This document shows, one piece after another, positions 1-5,017 of a stretch of DNA of 6,533 nucleotides (positions within the stretch are counted from its first letter, which is position 1; each line of letters begins with the position of its first letter). The stretch is from JACOXB01 sp036517755 (GTDB lineage: Bacteria; Patescibacteriota; Minisyncoccia; UBA6257; Colwellbacteraceae). The position numbers and the translations under genes were made by a program. Below the pieces are notes generated by a model. That model was not told the origin of the DNA, did not search any database, and worked only from the letters and a program-made list of their open reading frames with translations. The DNA lies in contig DATDUH010000015.1 in NCBI GenBank assembly GCA_036517755.1, positions 1-6,533 of the forward strand. The letters are read 5' to 3'.

Positions 1-1
1 T

Positions 2-1246
2 GAGGTGACCACCCTTTCGGCTACTGGCATCAATACCAATGATGCCTGTCTTCGCGGCGAAGTTGATCCTAACGGCGACTCCACCGATGCCTGGTTTGAA
101 TGGGGCACCTCGAGTTTTGATCTTGATGAGGAAACCGATGATCAATCGGTCGGCAGCGGTACCAGCGTCCGCAGTTTCTCTTTCTGTCTTGATGACCTTC
201 GCGCAGATGAAACCTATTTCTTCCGCGCTGTTGCCGAAAACGACCTTGGCGATGACCTCGGCAGTATTAGGAGCTTCACCACTGATGAAGATGGGGTAGA
301 AGAAGAAGAGGTTGGTCCGCCGGACGCCACCACTCTTTCAGCCACTGGCATTACGAGTACCTCGGCCGCTTTGAGGGGTGAGGTAAATCCGAACAATGAT
401 CAGACTGATACCTGGTTTGAGTGGGGCACTACCCGTTCGCTTAGCCGAAAAACCGGCGATCAGTCAATTGGCTCGGGCGATCGAGATGTGAGTGTTTCCT
501 TCGTCCTGACCGGTCTCTCGCCAAGCACTACTTATTTCTATCGAGTGGCAGCCGAAAATGACGAAGGAGATGATAGGGGTTCGATCTTGAGCTTCCAAAC
601 TACGGCCCCAGTTGTTATCCCGCCAGTGACCACGGTCATTGAGCGAATTGTGACGGTCTTCCGGGGAGAAGAAGAAAGAGAGGAGCCAGAAATCATTATC
701 ACTCTTAAATCAGACAAAACCGGATTGGCCGATAAAGATCACGAAATCGTCTACACCGTTTCTTACGAGAACAGGACTGACCGAACCTTCACCGATGTTT
801 CGCTTGAGGTTCGTCTGCCGGAAGATGGGATTGACCTTGTTGATTCTAATCCAGAGTCGGATGACATTAGGGGAGACACCCTGGTCTTCGACATCGGCAC
901 CATTAGTCCGAGGGAGGAAGATGAGTTCGAGATCACAATTCAGGTTGAAGACCCGGAGGTTGGTCAGGATATTATTCTTTCGGCCAGCCTCTCGTACGTG
1001 AACCCTGATAATGTGAGAAACGTGGTGACTGTTGAGGATATCGATGAGATCACCGAAGGCGATCTAACCGGAGTAGGATTAACGGCTCGGATCCTCGATA
1101 GTCTGGGAGACTTCTTCACGAACCCGATCTTCTGGTTCTTGATCTTTTTGGCCCTGTTCTTCCTGGCTTACCGTTATCTCGTCTACATGAGGCGGAGGAA
1201 TCTGCCGATGCAGCAGGCTCCGCTAACACCGCCACCTGCTCCGTAA
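2..1246 (+). CDS. Surface-anchored protein with two FN3-like repeats, DUF11-like domain and C-terminal TM anchor (5' partial)
   Basis: The frame is open to the left edge, and the codons before the GTG at 5 (GAG, at 2-4) read as domain sequence. The true start is therefore outside the window and the GTG is not a convincing start. Two FN3-like units of about 92 residues lie at nt 8-283 and 329-604; both carry TTLSATGI, WFEWGT, a tyrosine-corner-like YFFRAVAEN or YFYRVAAEN, and an SFTT-type end. A Pro/Val-rich and then Glu/Arg-rich linker (about 605-690) leads to a DUF11-like beta domain (about 700-1035) with VSYENRTD and LPEDGIDLV. A hydrophobic helix (about 1127-1188) ends in RRR and a Pro-rich tail, suggesting an extracellular body with a short cytoplasmic C terminus. 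The protein is acidic. The likely role is cell-surface adhesion or scaffolding, inferred from the fold only; no catalytic motif is seen. It is separated from the 16S gene by a terminator. Confidence 0.85.
   Translation, partial: EVTTLSATGINTNDACLRGEVDPNGDSTDAWFEWGTSSFDLDEETDDQSVGSGTSVRSFSFCLDDLRADETYFFRAVAENDLGDDLGSIRSFTTDEDGVEEEEVGPPDATTLSATGITSTSAALRGEVNPNNDQTDTWFEWGTTRSLSRKTGDQSIGSGDRDVSVSFVLTGLSPSTTYFYRVAAENDEGDDRGSILSFQTTAPVVIPPVTTVIERIVTVFRGEEEREEPEIIITLKSDKTGLADKDHEIVYTVSYENRTDRTFTDVSLEVRLPEDGIDLVDSNPESDDIRGDTLVFDIGTISPREEDEFEITIQVEDPEVGQDIILSASLSYVNPDNVRNVVTVEDIDEITEGDLTGVGLTARILDSLGDFFTNPIFWFLIFLALFFLAYRYLVYMRRRNLPMQQAPLTPPPAP
8..604 (+). repeat. Tandem duplication of an FN3-like domain within the surface protein
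   Basis: Two units, 8-283 and 329-604, are offset by 321 bases (107 codons) and are recognisably related at protein level (TTLSATGI, LRGEV-PN, DxWFEWGT, GDQSIGSG or DDQSVGSG, GSI-SF-TT). The DNA has diverged at many third positions, so this is an old duplication and not a recent slippage product. More copies may lie left of the window. Confidence 0.8.
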
Positions 1247-1267
1247 ATTAGGACTAGGAGCTAGTAA

Positions 1268-1304
1268 AAGCAAAATCGGTCCTGTCAAAGGGCCGATTTT
1301 GCTT
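1268..1304 (+). terminator. Hairpin terminator after the surface-protein gene
   Basis: A 13-bp stem, 1270-1282 with 1290-1302 (one G-U), closes a 7-base loop, and two further A-T pairs extend it outward. It lies 21 bases past the TAA stop. The right arm contains TTTT but the following bases (CTTATTGG) are only weakly T-rich. It is a reasonable intrinsic terminator that insulates the rRNA promoter, though not a strong one by the U-tract criterion. Confidence 0.65.
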
Positions 1305-1315
1305 ATTGGCGGGGG

Positions 1316-1344
1316 TTGACACTCATCATCCTCGCTTATATCAT
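1316..1344 (+). promoter_or_regulatory. Promoter of the 16S rRNA gene
   Basis: A perfect -35 TTGACA (1316-1321) is followed by a 17-base spacer and a -10 TATCAT (1339-1344, five of six consensus bases). Transcription would start near 1351, giving a leader of about 93 bases before mature 16S. It sits directly after the terminator and ahead of the left processing arm, as expected for an rRNA promoter. An overlapping TATATC (1337-1342) is a less well spaced alternative -10. Confidence 0.75.
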
Positions 1345-1382
1345 AACCAAGGTCTGAAATGAGCAGGAACTTCGATAATTTA

Positions 1383-1417
1383 ATATCGGAATCAGGAAAT
1401 TTTTTAGTTGTCCCAAG
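1383..1417 (+). other. Left arm of the 16S precursor processing stem
   Basis: Positions 1402-1417 are an exact reverse complement of 3375-3390 (16 bp). Positions 1383-1393 pair with 3405-3415 (11 bp, one G-U). Together they form a long interrupted helix that brackets the whole 16S, the usual substrate for RNase III in pre-rRNA maturation. A small hairpin (1423-1429 with 1434-1440, GTAA loop) lies between this arm and the mature 5' end. The cleaving enzyme is inferred. Confidence 0.8.
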
Positions 1418-1656
1418 TCTAAGTTTTCTGTAAAGAAGACATTTTATTTGAGGATTTGATCCTGGTCCAGGATGAACGCTGGCGGCGTGGATAAGGCATG
1501 CAAGTCGAACGGTCCGGCTACCTAATTTGTAGCAATACAGAAAAGGAAGTCGGACAGTGGCGAACGAGCTAGTAACGCCTTGGTACCTACCCTCGAGTTT
1601 GGCATAGCTCACCGAAAGGTGGGGTAATTTCAAATAATCCCGCAAGGGCAAAGAGG

Positions 1657-1927
1657 GAACTTCTATTTCCCATATTCCTTCTGATTTTACAGAGTGAATT
1701 TTGAGACAGATTCGCGACGCGAGGAGCGAAGTGTATCAATAGATACACAAGTGACGAAGAACAATGAAGGTGACCAAAATTTGTCTGCCCGAGAGGGAAG
1801 CAGGCGAACGGCCAACTTCTTCGTTGCTCCTCCTCGACGTATTTATCAATACGACTTCGTCGTCGCGCCTCGAATTTGTCTCGTTCGCCTGCTTTAAAAT
1901 CTAGAAGAATATAGGTAATAGAAGTTC
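1657..1927 (+). repeat. Palindromic, MITE-like or IVS-like insertion in 16S helix 10 (V2)
   Basis: Inside 16S, a closing helix pairs 1657-1667 with 1917-1927 (11 bp) and continues as 1669-1689 with 1895-1915 with small mismatches and bulges. Within it, two imperfect inverted arms of about 72 bases (1703-1775 and 1811-1882) begin and end alike, for example 1703-1714 with 1871-1882 (12 bp, one G-U). An exact 12-bp inverted pair, AGCAGGCGAACG at 1799-1810 with 1882-1893, offers an alternative fold. Two local hairpins sit opposite each other: 1731-1748 (7 bp, AATA loop) and 1838-1853 (6 bp, TATC loop). No plausible gene or endonuclease ORF is present. It could be a mobile palindromic repeat, or an intervening sequence cut out by RNase III. 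I believe similar motifs recur in CPR genomes, but this is from memory and unchecked. No clear target-site duplication was found. Confidence 0.8.
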
Positions 1928-2882
1928 TTTCGCTTGAGGAGGGGCCTAGGTCCGATCAGCTTGTTGGTAGGGTAATGGCCTACCAAGGCAACGACCGGTA
2001 GGGGGGGTGAGAGCCTGATCCCCAGCGAGGGCACTGAGACACGGGCCCTACTCTTACGGGAGGCCGCAGTCGAGAATATTCCACAATGGGCGAAAGCCTG
2101 ATGGAGCGACGCCGCGTGCAGGAAGAAGGTCTACGGATTGTAAACTGCTTTTCCACGGGATAAAGCCGAGCACTCAACGCAGGAATACTTGTCGTACGTT
2201 GAGTGCTCGGTTGATAGTACCGTGGGAATAAGGGGTGGCTAACTTCGTGCCAGCAGCAGCGGTAATACGAAGACCCCAAGCGTTATCCGAATTTATTGGG
2301 CGTAAAGGGTGCGTAGGGGGCTTGATGCGTCTCGGGTTAAATCTCACCGCCCAACGGTGAGGCCGCTCGAGATACGGTCAGGCTAGAGGAGGCGAGAGGT
2401 CCGTGGAACGCACGGTGTAGGGGTGATATCCGTTGATATCGTGCGGAACACCAAAGGCGAAGGCAGCGGACTGGCGCCTTCCTGACCCTGAGGCACGAAA
2501 GCGTGGGGAGCAAAAAGGATTAGATACCCTTGTAGTCCACGCCGTAAACGATGCCGGCTAGCCGTTTCGAGTATCGACCCTCGGAGTGGCGCAGCTAACG
2601 CGTTAAGCCGGCCGCCTGGGAAGTACGGCCGCAAGGCTGAAACTCAAAGGAATAGACGGGGACTCGCACAAGCGGTGGAGCATGAGGTTTAATTCGATAG
2701 CAAGCGAGGAACCTTACCAGGGCTTGATACTCCGACGTTCTATTTTTCCGAAAGGAAAGAAATCCGCAAGGAGGTCGGAGCAGGTGTTGCATGGTCGTCG
2801 TCAGCTCGTGGCTTGAGCTGTTCCCTTAAGTGGGGTAACGAGCGCAACCCTTGTCTGGTGTTACAAGTGTCACCGGAGACTG

Positions 2883-2928
2883 CCCCGCCCTTTTGGCTGG
2901 AGATATTTTTCGAACCAAAAGGGCGGGG
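2883..2928 (+). other. Expanded helix 40 of 16S rRNA
   Basis: A perfect 14-bp stem, 2883-2896 with 2915-2928, with an 18-base loop occupies the place of the short helix 40 between the GGAGACTGCC-like and GGAGGAAGG-like conserved segments. It is a moderate rRNA expansion. Although it is GC-rich and stable, it lacks a T-tract and lies inside rRNA, so it is not read as a terminator. Confidence 0.7.
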
Positions 2929-3270
2929 AGGAAGGAGAGGATGACGTCAGATCAGCATGGCCCTTTGATGCCCTGGGCGACACTCATGCTACAATGGCTG
3001 GTATAGCGGGTTTGCAAGGCCGCAAGGCGGAGCTAATCCCCAAAACCAGCCCCAGTTCGGATTGGGGGCTGCAACTCGCCCCCATGAAGCCGGAATCGCT
3101 AGTAATCGCGGATCAGCACGCCGCGGTGAATACGTTATCGAGTCTTGTACTCACCGCCCGTCACGTCAAGGGAGCCGGGAAAAGGTGAAGGTTCATCTTT
3201 ATGAGACTAGCCTTAGCTCGGTGACATGGACGAAGTCGTAACAAGGCACGCGTAGCGGAAGCTGTGCGTG

Positions 3271-3285
3271 GAGCAATTACACTTT
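3271..3285 (+). other. 16S 3' tail lacking a canonical anti-Shine-Dalgarno
   Basis: After helix 45 the sequence reads GAGCAATTACACTTT, where most bacteria have GATCACCTCCTTT. The CCTCC core is absent. Helix 45 just before it is intact through compensating changes (CACGC 3248-3252 with GCGTG 3266-3270, around a GGAA loop at 3257-3260), so the alignment is firm up to the tail. The exact mature end cannot be seen from DNA. Confidence 0.75.
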
Positions 3286-3374
3286 TAGGATTCGATTCTG
3301 CTTCACTTTGAAAGCAGAAGAGTGTTGGCCGATAAACTCTTAAGTCTCGGCCCGTCCCGTCGAACGGGATGAAG

Positions 3375-3415
3375 CTTGGGACAACTAAAAGGTTTTCTTC
3401 ATTGGATTCTGATAT
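3375..3415 (+). other. Right arm of the 16S precursor processing stem
   Basis: Positions 3375-3390 pair exactly with 1402-1417, and 3405-3415 pair with 1383-1393. The outer part overlaps the -10 element of the response regulator gene, so the same bases seem to serve rRNA processing and downstream transcription. Confidence 0.8.
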
Positions 3416-3418
3416 AAT
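3410..3418 (+). promoter_or_regulatory. Extended -10 promoter giving a probably leaderless transcript
   Basis: TGATATAAT is a perfect extended -10 (TGn plus TATAAT at 3413-3418). No good -35 is seen 16-18 bases upstream, as is common with extended -10 sites. A start about seven bases downstream falls at 3425-3426, on the ATG of the response regulator, predicting an mRNA with no 5' leader. The overlap with the processing arm means TATAAT could partly be a by-product of the pairing constraint. Confidence 0.6.
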
Positions 3419-3425
3419 TACTTTA

Positions 3426-3827
3426 ATGGCAGAACCGAAGACGGTTTTAGTTATTGAAGACGAAGTTTTCTTGTCTCAGCTTTTAACTAACCGCTTGAAA
3501 GACCTAGGCGTTAATGTGGTCGGCGCCGCCTCTTACGAGGAGGGCTTAAGCGCCCTAAAGACTCATCAGCCGAGCCTGGTTTTGCTCGACATCATTCTTC
3601 CTGGAAAGCAGACCGGCTTTGAGCTTCTAGCCCAGGCCCGTCAGGACCCGATGTTGAAAGACACCCCCTTTATTATCATTTCTAACTTAGGCCAAGAAAG
3701 CGATATTAGCCGGGGCAAGGAGCTTGGCGCTATCGAATACTTTATTAAGGCCAAGACTTCGCTCGATGGCCTGATGGAAAAGGTGAGGTCAATTCTCGAA
3801 GGAAAAGAGAAGGCCAATGTTGTATAA
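3426..3827 (+). CDS. Stand-alone response regulator (CheY-like receiver domain)
   Basis: This 133-residue protein is a single REC domain with nothing fused to it. Receiver landmarks are the acidic pocket E11-D12-E13 (VLVIEDE), phospho-acceptor D55 (LVLLDIILPG), S86 (FIIISNL) and K108 (YFIKAK), so it should be phosphorylatable. The start at ATG 3426 gives the standard domain N terminus; an in-frame ATG at 3369 would add 19 residues read from the rRNA trailer and is rejected. No Shine-Dalgarno precedes the start; the promoter spacing suggests a leaderless mRNA. It heads a type IV pilus cluster, so by position it may act like PilG/PilH-type regulators of pilus activity, signalling by protein contact. 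That role is inference. No histidine kinase is in the window. Confidence 0.92.
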   Translation: MAEPKTVLVIEDEVFLSQLLTNRLKDLGVNVVGAASYEEGLSALKTHQPSLVLLDIILPGKQTGFELLAQARQDPMLKDTPFIIISNLGQESDISRGKELGAIEYFIKAKTSLDGLMEKVRSILEGKEKANVV

Positions 3828-3828
3828 T
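3823..3828 (+). promoter_or_regulatory. Possible -10 for the pilin operon
   Basis: TATAAT overlaps the stop codon of the response regulator and would give a leader of about 38 bases before the pilin ATG. No convincing -35 or TGn extension is present, so it may be chance. It would allow pilin to be expressed apart from the regulator. Confidence 0.25.
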
Positions 3829-3872
3829 AAAAGAGATCGAATTGCAGAAAGGTCGTCAGAAAAAAGCAGCTA

Positions 3873-4430
3873 ATGGAAGGAAGTAAAAAAGGCTTTACTC
3901 TCGTAGAGCTCCTGATCGTTATCGGGATCATTGCCATTTTGTCAGCCGCGGTTATCTTCGTCTTGAACCCGGCCGAGCTTTTGGCTCAATCAAGAGATGC
4001 TGCGCGAATTGCCGATTTCGATACTCTGCGGTCAGCCATCACTCTTTATCTAACTGATGTGGCTTCGCCCACTCTAGGTGCAACCGAGTATGTGACGAGC
4101 GGTACCGCCTGTGGTTTAGGTGACGCACTTTGTACGGCTAGCACAGACTACACCGTTGATGGCGGCGGCTGGGTGGACGTTAACTTTACGAGCGTCACCG
4201 GTGGTTCGCCGCTCGCCACTTTGCCGCGGGATCCGACGAATAACGCCAACTACAATTACGCCTATGACGGCGATAACACTGCCAAGACCTTTGAGATTAA
4301 TGCCAGGCTCGAAAGCACTAAGCACCGAACCAAGATGGAAAATGACGGCGGCGACGACAACACTTGCACCACCTATGTCGAAGCAACCTGTTATTACGAG
4401 ATAGGCAACGATCCCGGCCTCAACCTTTAA
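3873..4430 (+). CDS. Type IV prepilin (pilin-like protein)
   Basis: This 185-residue protein starts with a short basic leader (MEGSKKG) and the class III prepilin motif GFTLVELLIVIGIIAIL. Cleavage by a prepilin peptidase would fall after G7, leaving mature F1 with the conserved E5 (residue 12). One hydrophobic helix (about 8-32) anchors it before assembly and forms the filament core. The globular part has four cysteines (C80, C87, C165, C173) that could form disulfides, and a typical pilin end region (LPRDPTN, YNYAYDG, FEINARLES). It lies 45 bases after the regulator and its stop overlaps the next ATG. No Shine-Dalgarno precedes the start. It could be the major or a minor pilin; sequence alone does not decide. 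Confidence 0.93.
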   Translation: MEGSKKGFTLVELLIVIGIIAILSAAVIFVLNPAELLAQSRDAARIADFDTLRSAITLYLTDVASPTLGATEYVTSGTACGLGDALCTASTDYTVDGGGWVDVNFTSVTGGSPLATLPRDPTNNANYNYAYDGDNTAKTFEINARLESTKHRTKMENDGGDDNTCTTYVEATCYYEIGNDPGLNL

Positions 4431-5017
4431 TGCTTGATTTTTCAAGCTATTTTTCTCTCGTCGTTTTGGGATTTATTAGCGGGGCGTCCCAGTTCAAACT
4501 GGGGCGTTCCTTTTTAAGGAGACATCATCGGAAAATTTTTATCTTTTCCCTCATTGCTATCTTTTCTTGGCAAATTATTCTTTCCCTACTTCAGTACGAT
4601 CTCTGGTCTGATTCGCCTCTGGCCAGGCTGTTTCTCCCGCCCTATCAGGAGATCAATTACTTCATTTTTTTCGCGGTCAGCCGCTTCTTTCTTCCTTACT
4701 CGATCTCTTTATCAGTCGCCCTCTTTATCTTATTTTTACTACCAAAGATTAATAGAAGATTTGGCGAACGCTTTTTCGAAGCCGAAGAACCCTATCTTGC
4801 CGCGGTTTCAGTCTTTTTAGTGGGTCATCCTGGCTGGATTGTTTATTTCGTAGTGCTTATCGCGGTTTACTTACTAATCCATCTCATTTATTCCTTGCGC
4901 TCCTCGGGGAGGCGCTTATCTCTCTACTCTTTGTGGGGGATAGTCGCCCTTTTTGTTATACTCATTAATGAATACTGGCTTTTCCAAACCGGTTGGTGGA
5001 GTCTTTTAGCGGTTTAA
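4430..5017 (+). CDS. Uncharacterised polytopic membrane protein of the pilus cluster
   Basis: This 195-residue protein is not assigned to a family I can name. Its start is ATG 4430, overlapping the pilin TAA by one base; an in-frame ATG at 4364 would run 66 bases into the pilin gene and is less likely. Hydrophobic segments lie at about 6-24, 36-54, 74-105 (one or two helices), 121-153 (one or two) and 164-182, suggesting five to six membrane passes. Basic loops (RRHHRK at 30-35, RR at 109-110 and 161-162) fit cytoplasmic sides. A distinctive stretch, FEAEEPYLAAVSVFLVGHPG (116-135), resembles in layout the peptidase region of prepilin peptidases but has no GxGD aspartate motif, so no peptidase call is made. 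Its place between pilin and the ATPase, with overlaps on both sides, suggests a role in pilus assembly. Confidence 0.85.
   Translation: MLDFSSYFSLVVLGFISGASQFKLGRSFLRRHHRKIFIFSLIAIFSWQIILSLLQYDLWSDSPLARLFLPPYQEINYFIFFAVSRFFLPYSISLSVALFILFLLPKINRRFGERFFEAEEPYLAAVSVFLVGHPGWIVYFVVLIAVYLLIHLIYSLRSSGRRLSLYSLWGIVALFVILINEYWLFQTGWWSLLAV

Larger units (their letters stand above)
1444..3285 (+). rRNA. rrs: 16S ribosomal RNA, CPR type, with internal insertion
   Basis: The 5' end is set by aligning GGATTTGATCCTGG (1452-1465) with the 27F region. Landmarks seen are the 530 loop (2247-2265), ATTAGATACCC (2519-2529), AAACTCAAAGGAATAGACGG (2640-2659), the 1392-1406 site (3147-3161), GTCGTAACAAGG (3235-3246) and helix 45 with a GGAA tetraloop. 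At about 1840 bases it exceeds the normal length of about 1540. The excess is mainly the helix-10 insertion (1657-1927), plus a longer helix 40 (2883-2928). The variable V3 stem 2166-2179 with 2197-2210 is 14 bp and perfect. Unusual bases include A for C526, a swapped 921-1396 pair and a 3' tail without CCUCC. No 23S, 5S or tRNA follows, so it appears to be an unlinked 16S. The ends are estimates from alignment to E. coli numbering; the 3' end is uncertain by a few bases. Confidence 0.97.
3286..3425 (+). other. 16S trailer and intergenic region
   Basis: This stretch holds no gene. It contains two small hairpins, 3296-3303 with 3312-3319 (8 bp) and 3355-3360 with 3364-3369 (6 bp, CGA loop), then the right processing arm and the promoter of the next gene. 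No T-rich terminator, tRNA or 23S start is visible. Confidence 0.7.

Noticed and set aside
1223..1651. Reverse-strand ORF of 142 codons
   Set aside because: It crosses the terminator, the rRNA promoter and the 16S 5' end, and has no family-like features.
1694..1897. 67-codon ORF lying within the 16S insertion
   Set aside because: It spans both inverted arms, has Arg-rich low-complexity sequence dictated by the palindrome, lacks a start signal and any endonuclease motif, and sits inside rRNA.
1657..1927. Group I or group II intron, or homing-endonuclease insertion in 16S
   Set aside because: The insert is short, has no LAGLIDADG or HNH-type ORF, and I could not see a recognisable intron core. 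The nested inverted repeats fit an IVS or MITE better. A covariance-model search would settle it.
2883..2928. Strong hairpin read as a terminator inside 16S
   Set aside because: There is no T-tract, and it occupies the helix-40 position between conserved 16S segments.
3369..3425. Earlier in-frame ATG for the response regulator
   Set aside because: The added 19 residues are not receiver-like, and the DNA belongs to the rRNA processing arm and the -10 element.
4364..4429. Earlier in-frame ATG for the membrane protein
   Set aside because: It lies deep in the pilin gene and adds a charged, non-membrane stretch. The TAATG start at 4430 matches the next junction.
4998..5001. GGAG upstream of pilB as a Shine-Dalgarno
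   Set aside because: It is 15 bases from the ATG, beyond normal spacing, lies in coding sequence, and the 16S tail has no CCUCC to pair with it.
4430..5017. Prepilin peptidase (PilD) identity for the membrane protein
   Set aside because: The hydrophobic layout is loosely similar, but the two catalytic aspartate motifs, including GxGD, are absent.
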